64,000 nucleotides of DNA from Streptomyces omiyaensis (GTDB lineage Bacteria; Actinomycetota; Actinomycetes; Streptomycetales; Streptomycetaceae): positions 538,044 to 602,043 of the forward strand of contig NZ_BMVV01000001.1 in assembly GCF_014650895.1 (NCBI RefSeq). The letters are read 5' to 3'. The notes beneath the pieces are model-generated. The model was not told the origin of the DNA. It made no database searches and was given only the letters and a program-made list of their open reading frames with translations. This document shows, one piece after another, positions 25,545 through 35,215 of the stretch. The first letter of the stretch is position 1. Each line of letters starts with the position of its first letter. The position numbers and the translations under genes were made by a program.

Positions 25545-25567
25545 GTGATCAACGGGCAGTTGATCAC
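25545..25567. promoter_or_regulatory. Inverted repeat upstream of the amidohydrolase
   Basis: GTGATCAAC (25545-25553) and GTTGATCAC (25559-25567) form a perfect 9-bp inverted repeat around GGGCA. TACCCT (25578-25583) ends seven bases before GTG 25591 and could be the -10 of a leaderless promoter, with the repeat just upstream as an operator. A small CCCCTAAGGGG palindrome (25523-25533) lies further left. Confidence 0.6.
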
Positions 25568-25590
25568 CGGATGGGCCTACCCTTCAAAGG

Positions 25591-26802
25591 GTGAACCAGT
25601 TGAAGACCCGTGAGCCCGGATCCTTCACCCTGCCCGGAACGCTGCCCTCCGCCCTGCGCGACGAACTGATCGCCTTCCGCAGGGACTTGCACATGCACCC
25701 CGAGCTCGGCAACCAGGAGTTCCGCACCACCGCCGCGCTCAAGGCCCGCCTGGAGGCGGCCGGCCTGGCGCCGCGCGTCCTCCCGGGCGGCACGGGCCTC
25801 ATCTGTGACATCGGCACCTGGGACGGCGGGCGTCCCATGCTCGCCGTCCGCGCCGACCTCGACGCCCTCCCCATCCCGGACGCCAAGACCGTCGCGTACC
25901 GCTCCACCGTGCCCAACCGGGCCCACGCCTGCGGCCACGACGTGCACACCACCACCGTCCTCGGCGCCGGCCTCGTCCTCGCCGGGCTGGCGCGCGAGGG
26001 CCGGCTGCCGCGCCCGGTGCGGCTGGTCTTCCAGCCCGCCGAGGAGGTGCTGCCCGGGGGCGCCGCCGACGCGGTCGCGGCCGGCGTCCTCGACGGCGTC
26101 GGCCGGATCATCGCCGTCCACTGCGACCCCAAGGTCGACGCCGGGAAGATCGGCCTGCGGGTCGGCCCCATCACCTCCGCCTGCGACCGGCTGGAGGTCA
26201 CCCTCGACGGCCCCGGCGGTCACACCGCCCGCCCGCACCTCACCACCGACCTGGTGACCGCCGCCGCCCGGATCGCCACCGACGTGCCGGCCGTCCTCGC
26301 CCGCCGGGTCGACGCCCGCTCCGGCCTCTCGGTCACCTGGGGCCGGATCGAGGCGGGCCACGCGCCCAACGTCATCCCCCAGCACGCCGAGCTCTCCGGC
26401 ACGGTCCGCTGCCTCGACCTGCCCGCCTGGCGCGACGCGCCCGACCTGGTGCACGCCGCCGTCGACGAGGTCGCTGCCCTGCACCGGGCCAAGTCCACCG
26501 TCAACTACGTCCGCGGCGTCCCGCCGGTCGTCAACGACGCGGTGATCGTGGAGCTGCTCCGCGACGCCATGACGGCCCGGCTCGGGATCGACTCGATCGA
26601 GGACACCGAGCAGAGCCTCGGCGGCGAGGACTTCTCCTGGTACCTGGAGCACGTCCCCGGCGCCATGGCCCGGCTCGGCGTCCGCACCCCCGGCGACCTC
26701 CGGGTCCGTGACCTCCACGCGGGCGACTTCGACGTCGACGAGCGGTGCATCAGGACCGCCGTGGAGCTCTTCACCGCCGCCGCGCTGATCGACGCCGACT
26801 GA
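25591..26802 (+). CDS. M20 family amidohydrolase
   Basis: The 403-residue metallopeptidase has the M20D (N-acyl-L-amino-acid/hippurate hydrolase) signatures: FRRDLHMHPELGNQEF, VRADLDALPIPD, HACGHDVHTT (metal Cys/His), FQPAEEVLPGGA with catalytic Glu, a dimerisation domain (GGHTARPH) and LGGEDFSWYLE near the C-terminus. It hydrolyses an amide bond of an acylated amino acid or similar conjugate in the cytoplasm; the substrate is not evident. A hairpin follows it, so it is a separate transcript from the nucleoside transporter, although M20 amidases also neighbour the nucleoside genes in mycobacteria. Confidence 0.88.
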   Translation: MNQLKTREPGSFTLPGTLPSALRDELIAFRRDLHMHPELGNQEFRTTAALKARLEAAGLAPRVLPGGTGLICDIGTWDGGRPMLAVRADLDALPIPDAKTVAYRSTVPNRAHACGHDVHTTTVLGAGLVLAGLAREGRLPRPVRLVFQPAEEVLPGGAADAVAAGVLDGVGRIIAVHCDPKVDAGKIGLRVGPITSACDRLEVTLDGPGGHTARPHLTTDLVTAAARIATDVPAVLARRVDARSGLSVTWGRIEAGHAPNVIPQHAELSGTVRCLDLPAWRDAPDLVHAAVDEVAALHRAKSTVNYVRGVPPVVNDAVIVELLRDAMTARLGIDSIEDTEQSLGGEDFSWYLEHVPGAMARLGVRTPGDLRVRDLHAGDFDVDERCIRTAVELFTAAALIDAD

Positions 26803-26813
26803 CCCGGCCGGAC

Positions 26814-26854
26814 GGGGCGCCGCCTCCTCGCCGCCGGCGGGGGAGCGGCGCCCC
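26814..26854 (+). terminator. Terminator after the amidohydrolase
   Basis: GGGGCGCCGC (26814-26823) pairs perfectly with GCGGCGCCCC (26845-26854), 12 bases after the amidohydrolase stop. Confidence 0.7.
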
Positions 26855-26972
26855 TCGCGCCGGTCCGCCCCATCTCGGCTGATGACACGGGGTTGCGCCT
26901 TGATCGCGAAGTGTGTACGGGTACGCTGGCCTGTGGGTTCGCGTCGATACGGTAACGACTCATGAACGGGTC

Positions 26973-27000
26973 TTTAACTGACATCTACGCGCGTTACGAT
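26973..27000 (+). promoter_or_regulatory. Promoter with imperfect nucleoside-regulon operator, bmp gene
   Basis: CTACGCGCGTTA (26985-26996) matches the shared palindrome CTACGCGCGTAG at 10 of 12 positions. It lies inside the spacer of a possible promoter, TTTAAC (26973-26978) and TACGAT (26995-27000), 16 bases apart. The same operator-in-spacer layout is seen at add and deoC. A second possible promoter, TTGATC/TACGCT, is at 26900-26927. Confidence 0.6.
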
Positions 27001-27058
27001 CGCCGCAAAGCCAGCGCCGGAAGAGGCGCTTTCGGTCAGTCTTGAAGGGACCCTCCTC

Positions 27059-28117
27059 TTGCGCCGGATCACCAGGATCACCACCGTGGGCATCGCCTCC
27101 GCGGCGCTCGCGCTGTCCGCCACCGCCTGCGGCAAGTCCTCCTCCGAGGGCGGCTCCGCCTCCACCTCGGACTCGAAGGCCACCAAGGCCGCCATCGCGT
27201 ACGACATCGGCGGCCGCGGCGACCAGTCCTTCAACGACGCCGCCTACGCGGGTCTGAAGAAGGCCGAGGACGAGCTCGACGTCGACGGCTCCGAGGCCGA
27301 GCCGTCGTCCGGCGAGGGCGACGCCGACAAGGTGCAGCGCCTCACCTCGCTGGCCCGCGCCGGCAACAACCCGGTCATCGGCGTCGGCTTCGCCTACGCC
27401 CCGGCCATCAAGAAGGTCGCCGCGCAGTTCCCGGACACGACCTTCGGCATCATCGACGACACCTCGGTGACCGGCAAGAACATCGCCAACATGGTGTTCA
27501 ACGAGGAGCAGGGCTCCTACCTGGCCGGCGTCGCCGCCGCCAAGGCGTCCAAGACCGGCACGGTCGGCTTCATCGGCGGTGTCGAGGTCCCGCTGATCAA
27601 GAAGTTCGAGGCCGGCTTCGCGCAGGGCGTCAAGGACACCAACCCCAAGGCGAAGGTGCTCACCCAGTACCTGACCCAGCCGCCGAACTTCGACGGCTTC
27701 GCCAAGCCCGACCTCGGCAAGGCCGCCGCGGAGGGTCAGCTCGACAAGGGCGCCGACGTGATCTACGCCGCCGCCGGTCTGGCCGGTTCCGGCTCGATCG
27801 AGGCCGCCTCCAAGGCCGGCAAGTGGGCCATCGGCGTCGACTCCGACCAGTACAACCAGGCCGGTCTCGCCGAGTACAAGGACTCGATCCTGACCTCGGT
27901 CACCAAGGACGTCTCGGACTCCGTCTACAACCTGATCAAGTCGGTCAAGGACGGCAAGCCGCAGACCGGTGAGGTCCGCTACGGCCTCGCCACCGACGGT
28001 GTCGCCCTGGCCGACTCCAACCCGAAGTACAAGTCCATGACGGACCTGATCGCCGCGGTGGACCAGGCGAAGAAGGACATCATCGACGGCAAGATCACGG
28101 TCAAGACCGCCCCGTAA
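27059..28117 (+). CDS. BMP family nucleoside-binding lipoprotein of ABC transporter
   Basis: The 352-residue protein has a TTG start with GAAGGGA eight bases upstream, a lipoprotein signal ending LSATAC and the Bmp/PnrA fold: AAIAYDIGGRGDQSFNDAAYAGLKKA, NPVIGVGFAYAPAIKK, GIIDDTS, NMVFNEEQGSYLAGVAAA, GFIGG, and VIYAAAGLAGSGSIEAA. PnrA-like proteins bind purine and pyrimidine nucleosides, and the flanking transporter, cdd and deoA genes support this. A large hairpin after the stop probably lets the binding protein be made in excess over the membrane parts. Confidence 0.92.
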   Translation: MRRITRITTVGIASAALALSATACGKSSSEGGSASTSDSKATKAAIAYDIGGRGDQSFNDAAYAGLKKAEDELDVDGSEAEPSSGEGDADKVQRLTSLARAGNNPVIGVGFAYAPAIKKVAAQFPDTTFGIIDDTSVTGKNIANMVFNEEQGSYLAGVAAAKASKTGTVGFIGGVEVPLIKKFEAGFAQGVKDTNPKAKVLTQYLTQPPNFDGFAKPDLGKAAAEGQLDKGADVIYAAAGLAGSGSIEAASKAGKWAIGVDSDQYNQAGLAEYKDSILTSVTKDVSDSVYNLIKSVKDGKPQTGEVRYGLATDGVALADSNPKYKSMTDLIAAVDQAKKDIIDGKITVKTAP

Positions 28118-28145
28118 GGCGCGCAGGTCACGACCAGTTGCCCGC

Positions 28146-28184
28146 GGGCCCGGCCCCGGTGGGACTCCCACCGGTACCGGGCCC
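28146..28184 (+). terminator. Double-stem attenuator between binding protein and ATPase genes
   Basis: Outer arms GGGCCCGG (28146-28153) and CCGGGCCC (28177-28184) enclose a second perfect stem CCGGTGGGA (28156-28164) with TCCCACCGG (28166-28174). It probably terminates most bmp transcripts, giving more binding protein than transporter. Confidence 0.72.
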
Positions 28185-28223
28185 CGGGCCCATTCCCGTA
28201 CGGGTTTTCACTTTTCGGCAGCG

Positions 28224-28235
28224 CTACGCGTGTAG
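28224..28235. promoter_or_regulatory. Nucleoside-regulon operator, transporter ATPase gene
   Basis: CTACGCGTGTAG matches CTACGCGCGTAG at 11 of 12 positions. It lies after the bmp attenuator and about 100 bases before the ATPase gene, so the transporter genes appear to have their own regulated promoter in addition to readthrough from bmp. Confidence 0.7.
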
Positions 28236-28333
28236 ATGTCGCACCGGCACGATAACTTCGCCCCGCCCTGCCCTCCGCTCCCACTCCTTTCGGCCAAGGA
28301 GAGTGCGTCATCAACGCGTCCAGCCCCCCTGCC

Positions 28334-29937
<1,604 letters not shown>

Positions 29938-29941
<4 letters not shown>

Positions 29942-31056
29942 AGAAGATCGACAAGGACAAGCTGATCATCGGGGCCGCCGGCCCGGTGCTCGCGCTCGTC
30001 TCCTCGTTCGTCCTCACCATGCTGGTGCTGCTCGCGACGGGGCTCGACCCGATCGAGCCGATCCGGCTGATGATCGAGAACGCCGAGTACGCGGACATCC
30101 AGGTCCTCATCGTCAACCAGACGGGGATCTTCTACCTGGCAGCCCTGGCCGTCGCCATCGGCTTCCGGATGAACCTCTTCAACATCGGCGTCGACGGCCA
30201 GTACCGCCTCGCCGCGATGATCTCGGCCGTGGTCGGCGCCTCCGTCGAGCTGCCCGGTCCGCTGCACATCCTGCTGATCGTGGTCGTCGCGATCCTCACG
30301 GGCGCCTTCTGGGCCGGCATCGCCGGCATCCTGAAGACCACCCGGGGCGTCTCCGAGGTCGTCTCGACGATCATGCTGAACGCCATCGCGACCTCCCTGA
30401 TCGCCTGGCTGATCCTGCCGGCCAACTTCGGCGTCCAGCCCGAGGGCTCCAACGACCTCACCACCGGCGAGATCGCCGAGTCCGGCTGGTTCCCCGGCAT
30501 CGACATGGGCCAGGGCAACGGCGAGATCTACGGCTTCACCTTCGTCGCGCTCGCCCTCGGCGTCGTCTACTGGTTCGTCCTCAACCGCACCCGCTTCGGC
30601 TTCGACCTGCGCGCCACCGGCGAGAGCGAGTCCGCGGCCCAGGCCAGCGGCGTCGACGCCAAGAAGATGATCCTCACCTCGATGCTCATCTCCGGCGGCC
30701 TCGCGGGTCTCTCCGGCATGCCCACGCTGCTCGGCGACACCCACACGTACAGCCTGTCCTTCCCGGTCGGCGTCGGCTTCACCGCCATCACGATCGCCCT
30801 GCTCGGCCGGAACAACCCGGTCGGCATCCTCTTCGCCGCCCTGCTCTTCGCGTTCCTGGAGAAGGCGTCCTCGAACCTGGACGTCGCGGGCTACCCGAAG
30901 GAGATCACGCAGATCATGCAGGGCATCATCGTGATCGCCGTGGTCGTCTCCTATGAACTCGTCCGCCGATACGGCACCCGCCGCCAGCAGCAGAAGGTCG
31001 GCGAGGAGCTCGCCGCCGGTGGTGCCATCAAGACCGACAAGGAGGTCTCGGCATGA
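29938..31056 (+). CDS. Nucleoside ABC transporter permease 1
   Basis: The 372-residue BPD_transp_2 permease has about nine or ten membrane helices and the motifs GFRMNLFNIGVDGQYRLAAM, GVSEVVSTIMLNAIA and RATGESESAAQASGVD, the cytoplasmic coupling region contacting the ATPase. It pairs with the next permease as a heterodimer. ATG 29938 overlaps the ATPase stop (ATGA), and its own stop overlaps the next ATG, so the stoichiometry is coupled. Confidence 0.93.
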
Positions 31057-32315
31057 GCACCGGCACTGTCGCCAAGCCGAGCGCCGCACCCAAAGGCACC
31101 GGGCGCCGCAAGCTGACCTGGCCGTGGATCCTGCTGATCGTCGCGGCCGGACTCGTCCTCTTCTCCCTGGTCCGCGTCGTCTCCGGCGCCGACGACCTGA
31201 CCTCCGTCGGCCAGGTCTCCGGCGCGCTCCGCCTCGCCGTCCCGATCGGCCTCGCCGGCCTGGGCGGCCTGTGGGCCGAGCGCGCGGGCGTGGTCAACAT
31301 CGGCCTCGAAGGCATGATGATCCTGGGCACCTGGTTCGGTGCCTGGGCGGGTTACCAGTGGGGCCCCTGGGTGGGCGTCCTCTTCGGCCTCCTCGGCGGC
31401 GCGCTCGGCGGTCTGCTGCACGCGATCATCACGGTCACCTTCAACGTGAACCACATCGTCTCCGGTGTGGCGATCAACATCCTCGCGGCCGGCTTCACGA
31501 TGTACCTGTCGAACTTCACGTTCGGCGAGGCCGAGGGCGGCTCCTCCAAGCAGTCCCCGCGCATCGACCCCATCACCGACATCACGATCCCCGGGTTGTC
31601 GGAGTGGCTGGCCGACCTCCAGCAGAAGCACTGGTTCCTGATCTCGGACGTCGCCGGCATCCTCGGCGGCCTGGTCACCAACCTGTCGCTGCTGACCGTC
31701 GTCGCCATCCTGCTGGTCCCGGCCACCTGGTGGGTGCTGTGGCGCACCGCCTTCGGCCTGCGCCTCCGCTCCTGCGGCGAGAACCCGGTCGCCGCCGAGT
31801 CCCTCGGCGTCAACGTCTACAAGTACAAGTACATCGCGGTCACCATGTCCGGCGCCCTCGCCGGCCTCGGCGGCGCCTTCCTCGCGATCGTCGCCACCGG
31901 CATCTACCAGGAGGGCCAGACCGGCGGCCGCGGCTACATCGGTCTCGCCGCGATGATCTTCGGCAACTGGATGCCCGGCGGCATGGCGCTCGGCGCCGGC
32001 CTCTTCGGCTTCACCGACAGCCTCAAGATCCGCGGCGGCGCCGAGAACGTCCACGCGCTGCTGCTGCTCGTCGCGATCCTCCTGGTGCTCGCCGCCGCCT
32101 GGCAGCTGTACAAGAAGAAGTACGTGCCCGCCGTGATCGCCGCGGTCTTCGCGGTCGGCTTCTTCCTCTGGTACGCGCTGACCGACCAGGTCCCCAGCCA
32201 GTTCGTCGACGCCGCCCCGTACATCACCACCCTGCTCGTGCTGGCCCTGTCCGCCCAGCGGCTGAGGATGCCGAAGGCGGACGGCCTGCCCTACCGGAAG
32301 GGCCAGGGCAAGTGA
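31053..32315 (+). CDS. Nucleoside ABC transporter permease 2
   Basis: The 420-residue BPD_transp_2 permease contains GLGGLWAERAGVVNIGLEGMMILG, NHIVSGVAINILAAG, RSCGENPVAAESLGVNV (coupling helix) and GRGYIGLAAMIFGNW. It has an extra pair of C-terminal helices after residue 340. It forms the import channel with permease 1. The stop TGA overlaps the GTG of cdd (GTGA), so uptake and cytidine deamination are translated together. Confidence 0.93.
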   Translation: MSTGTVAKPSAAPKGTGRRKLTWPWILLIVAAGLVLFSLVRVVSGADDLTSVGQVSGALRLAVPIGLAGLGGLWAERAGVVNIGLEGMMILGTWFGAWAGYQWGPWVGVLFGLLGGALGGLLHAIITVTFNVNHIVSGVAINILAAGFTMYLSNFTFGEAEGGSSKQSPRIDPITDITIPGLSEWLADLQQKHWFLISDVAGILGGLVTNLSLLTVVAILLVPATWWVLWRTAFGLRLRSCGENPVAAESLGVNVYKYKYIAVTMSGALAGLGGAFLAIVATGIYQEGQTGGRGYIGLAAMIFGNWMPGGMALGAGLFGFTDSLKIRGGAENVHALLLLVAILLVLAAAWQLYKKKYVPAVIAAVFAVGFFLWYALTDQVPSQFVDAAPYITTLLVLALSAQRLRMPKADGLPYRKGQGK

Positions 32316-32716
32316 CGACGCCCTCCGCCGAGCCCGACTGGGAGGCCCTGCGGGCGGAGGCGCGGGCCGCGATGGCCCGCGCCTACGCCCCCTACTCGGG
32401 CTACCCGGTCGGGGCGGCCGCCCGCGTCGACGACGGCCGCACGGTCTCGGGCTGCAACGTCGAGAACGCCTCCTTCGGGCTCGGCCTCTGCGCCGAGTGC
32501 GGCCTGGTCTCCCAGCTCCAGGCCACCGGCGGCGGCCGGCTCACCCACTTCGTGTGCGTGGACGGCCGGGGCGAGCCGCTCGTCCCCTGCGGGCGGTGCC
32601 GGCAGCTCCTGTACGAGTTCGGCGGCCCCGAGCTCGTCCTGGAGACGCCCGCCGGGTTCCTGACCCTGGCCGAGATGCTGCCGCAGGCCTTCGGCCCGGA
32701 CCACCTCGCCACGTAG
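32312..32716 (+). CDS. cdd: Cytidine deaminase
   Basis: This 134-residue homotetrameric-type enzyme converts cytidine and deoxycytidine to uridine and deoxyuridine. Zinc and catalytic residues are visible: Cys60-Ala-Glu62 (GLCAECG) and Pro92-Cys93-x-x-Cys96 (PCGRC), with the substrate loop NVENASFG at 49-56. The length is normal. It is the last gene of the transporter operon and is followed by a terminator; deoA then starts from its own operator-bearing promoter. Confidence 0.95.
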   Translation: MTTPSAEPDWEALRAEARAAMARAYAPYSGYPVGAAARVDDGRTVSGCNVENASFGLGLCAECGLVSQLQATGGGRLTHFVCVDGRGEPLVPCGRCRQLLYEFGGPELVLETPAGFLTLAEMLPQAFGPDHLAT

Positions 32717-32722
32717 CACCTC

Positions 32723-32759
32723 GGAGCGGCCCTTCCGACACCATGGGAGGGGCCGCTCC
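32723..32759 (+). terminator. Terminator after cdd
   Basis: GGAGCGGCCC (32723-32732) pairs perfectly with GGGCCGCTCC (32750-32759), starting seven bases after the cdd stop. Confidence 0.75.
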
Positions 32760-32773
32760 TCCCGTTCCCCCCT

Positions 32774-32785
32774 CTATGCGCGTAG
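32774..32785. promoter_or_regulatory. Nucleoside-regulon operator, deoA
   Basis: CTATGCGCGTAG matches the consensus at 11 of 12 positions and is extended by T and A to a 14-base near-palindrome (32773-32786). It lies 16 bases before the deoA ATG and directly upstream of its ribosome site (GAAAGAGG). Confidence 0.75.
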
Positions 32786-32801
32786 AAAGAGGCACCACGA
32801 C

Positions 32802-34079
32802 ATGGACGTCATCTCCGTCATCCGCACCAAGCGGGACAAGGGCGAGCTGAGCCCGGAGCAGATCGACTGGGTCATCGACGCCTACACCCGCGGCGCGGTC
32901 GCCGACGAGCAGATGTCCGCCCTGGCGATGGCCATCCTGCTCAACGGCATGAACCGCGACGAGATCGCCCGCTGGACGGCGGCCATGATCGCCTCCGGCG
33001 AGCGCATGAACTTCGACGCGCTCTCCCGCCCCACCGCCGACAAGCACTCCACCGGCGGCGTCGGCGACAAGATCACCCTCCCGCTCGCCCCGCTCGTCGC
33101 CGCCTGCGGCGCGGCCGTCCCGCAGCTCTCCGGCCGCGGCCTCGGCCACACCGGCGGCACCCTCGACAAGCTGGAGTCCATCCCCGGCTGGCGCGCCCTC
33201 CTCTCCAACGAGGAGATGCTGCACGTCCTCGACACCACCGGCGCGGTCATCTGCGCCGCCGGCGACGGCCTGGCCCCCGCCGACAAGAAGCTGTACGCGC
33301 TCCGCGACGTGACCGGCACCGTCGAGGCGATCCCGCTCATCGCCTCCTCGATCATGTCCAAGAAGATCGCCGAGGGCACCGGCTCCCTCGTCCTCGACGT
33401 CAAGGTCGGCACCGGCGCCTTCATGAAGACCATCGAGGACGCCCGCGAGCTGGCCTCCACCATGGTCGCGCTCGGCACCGACAGCGGCGTGAGGACGGTC
33501 GCGCTGCTCACCGACATGTCGACCCCGCTCGGCCTCACCGCCGGCAACGCCCTGGAGGTCCGCGAGTCGGTCGAGGTCCTGGCCGGCGGAGGCCCGCAGG
33601 ACGTCGTCGACCTGACGATCGCCCTCGCCGCCGAGATGCTGGCCGCCGCCGGCATCGAGGACGCCGACCCGGCGAAGGCCCTCAGGGACGGCTCGGCCAT
33701 GGACGTCTGGCGCCGGATGATCGCGGCCCAGGGCGGCGACCCGGACGCGACCCTCCCGGTCGCCCGCGAGCAGCACGTCGTGACGGCCCCGGCCTCCGGC
33801 GTCCTGACCCGCCTCGACGCCTACGACATCGGCATCGCCGCCTGGCGCCTGGGCGCCGGCCGCGCCCGCAAGGAGGACCCGGTGCAGGCCGGCGCGGGCG
33901 TCGAGCTCCACGCCAAGCCCGGTGACACGGTCACGGCGGGCCAGCCCCTCCTCACCCTCCACACGGACACCCCGGAGAAGTTCGACTACGCCCTGGGCTC
34001 CCTGGAGGGCGCCTGGGACATCGCCCCGGCGGGCACGGAGTTCCAGGCGACCCCGATCGTCCTGGACCGCATCGCGTAG
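32802..34079 (+). CDS. deoA: Thymidine phosphorylase
   Basis: The 425-residue enzyme cleaves thymidine and deoxyuridine with phosphate to base plus 2-deoxyribose 1-phosphate. Family motifs: KHSTGGVGDKITLPLAPL, SGRGLGHTGGTLDKLESI (phosphate and substrate site) near residues 105-125, SSIMSKKIAEG and DVKVGTGAFM. The C-terminal domain ends normally. It receives deoxyuridine from Cdd, and its sugar phosphate product should pass through a phosphopentomutase to DeoC, both represented in this window. Confidence 0.96.
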   Translation: MDVISVIRTKRDKGELSPEQIDWVIDAYTRGAVADEQMSALAMAILLNGMNRDEIARWTAAMIASGERMNFDALSRPTADKHSTGGVGDKITLPLAPLVAACGAAVPQLSGRGLGHTGGTLDKLESIPGWRALLSNEEMLHVLDTTGAVICAAGDGLAPADKKLYALRDVTGTVEAIPLIASSIMSKKIAEGTGSLVLDVKVGTGAFMKTIEDARELASTMVALGTDSGVRTVALLTDMSTPLGLTAGNALEVRESVEVLAGGGPQDVVDLTIALAAEMLAAAGIEDADPAKALRDGSAMDVWRRMIAAQGGDPDATLPVAREQHVVTAPASGVLTRLDAYDIGIAAWRLGAGRARKEDPVQAGAGVELHAKPGDTVTAGQPLLTLHTDTPEKFDYALGSLEGAWDIAPAGTEFQATPIVLDRIA

Positions 34080-34111
34080 GACCTCCGGCATGTGCCGGTG
34101 ACGCCTTCGGG

Positions 34112-34147
34112 CGAACGGGACCGAGGGACCTCCCTCGGTCCCGTTCG
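34112..34147 (+). terminator. Very strong terminator after deoA
   Basis: A perfect 17-bp stem (34112-34128 with 34131-34147, arm beginning CGAACGGGACCGAGG) has only two unpaired bases at the tip. It follows the deoA stop by 32 bases and closes the transporter-cdd-deoA block. Confidence 0.85.
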
Positions 34148-34237
34148 GCATGCTGGGCCCGGTGCCGCCCGGCGACGTCCACCGGGTCCCGGGCGCCGCC
34201 CCCTTCGGCATCGGCCTCGACGCCGCCGGGTTCCCCG

Positions 34238-34891
34238 TCAGCCGACCCCCAGCAGCCCCGGCAGCTCCCGCATGTGCCCGAAGAGCACCGTGCCCGGGCC
34301 TTCGAGGTGGGACGCGAGGGTGAGGCCGCCGGTGTAGCCGAAGGCGCGCATGCCGGCGGCGCGGGCGGCCTGGACGCCGTAGCGGCTGTCCTCGACCACC
34401 GCGCAGCGCTCCGGCGGAACCCCCATCGCGGCGGCGGCGTGCAGGAAGAGGTCCGGGGCGGGCTTGCCCCGGTCGACGTCACGGGCGCTGAACATCCGCT
34501 CCTCGAAGCGCTCCAGCAGGCCCGTCCTGCCGAGGTTCCTGCGGATGGAGGCGTGGCTGCCGTTGGAGGCGAGGCAGTACGGGACGGCCAGCGCGTCCAG
34601 CACGTCGGCGACCCCCTCCACCGCCGTCAGCTCCGCGTCCAGCACGTCCTCGTACCGCTGCCTGAACGGCGCGTCCCAGCCGGGTTCCAGGGGGCGGCCC
34701 CGCCGCTCGGCGACGATCGCGGTGAGCATGTCCTTCGAGGAGCCCACGAAGCGCTCCACCATCTCCGCCTCGGTGAAGTCGGCCCCCAGCTCGGCGAAGA
34801 CCTCCCGGTCCACCCGGCAGTAGAGCCGCTCGCTGTCCACCAGAACGCCGTCACAGTCGAAGATCACCAGTTCGACGGGGTGAGAAGTCAT
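34238..34891 (-). CDS. HAD superfamily phosphatase (beta-phosphoglucomutase/GS1-like)
   Basis: The 217-residue protein has HAD motif I FDCDGVLVDSE with nucleophile Asp and acid/base Asp, an alpha-helical cap (to about residue 80), motif II CLASNGSHASIRRNL (Ser), motif III GKPAPDLFLHAA (Lys) and motif IV VVEDSRYGVQAA (Asp). All catalytic residues are intact. It could act on sugar or nucleotide phosphates; the substrate is not determined. A TAGGCT hexamer (34904-34899) ends seven bases before the ATG, suggesting leaderless initiation. Confidence 0.88.
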   Translation of the reverse strand: MTSHPVELVIFDCDGVLVDSERLYCRVDREVFAELGADFTEAEMVERFVGSSKDMLTAIVAERRGRPLEPGWDAPFRQRYEDVLDAELTAVEGVADVLDALAVPYCLASNGSHASIRRNLGRTGLLERFEERMFSARDVDRGKPAPDLFLHAAAAMGVPPERCAVVEDSRYGVQAARAAGMRAFGYTGGLTLASHLEGPGTVLFGHMRELPGLLGVG

Positions 34892-34909
34892 GATCGCGAG
34901 CCTAGCGCG

Positions 34910-35209
34910 ATGACTTTCCCGGCCCCCGGCGGTCATCCCCTCGTGGACACCAGTCAGCCCCTCGTCGTGACCCTGCCCGCCGCGCCCACCCGGGAGGAGG
35001 TCGCCCGGCTCTGCGCGGGCCTGGCCGCCGCCCCGCCCGGGGACGTGCGGTGCGAGCTCGACCCGCGCGCGGGCGGGCTCGTCGCCGTCGACGCCCTGGC
35101 GCGGCTGGCGCTCGCGGGGCGCAGGGCGGGCCACCGGCTCACCTTCCACGGAGCGGGGCCCGACCTGGCCGCCCTGCTCCGCCTCACCGGCCTCGACGAG
35201 GTGCTCTGA
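34910..35209 (+). CDS. Small STAS-domain protein
   Basis: The 99-residue protein matches the STAS/anti-anti-sigma fold: LVVTLPAAPTREEVARLCAGL, VAVDALARLALAGRRAGHRLTFHGAGPDLAALLRLTGLDEVL. The residue corresponding to the phosphorylated Ser of SpoIIAA is not obvious (VAVDAL in place of DSSG), so it may be an unphosphorylated structural member. ATG 34910 lies only 18 bases from the divergent HAD start; GTG 34943 in the same frame is an alternative. It converges with a sigma factor gene six bases away. Confidence 0.68.
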   Translation: MTFPAPGGHPLVDTSQPLVVTLPAAPTREEVARLCAGLAAAPPGDVRCELDPRAGGLVAVDALARLALAGRRAGHRLTFHGAGPDLAALLRLTGLDEVL

Positions 35210-35215
35210 GCCGGG

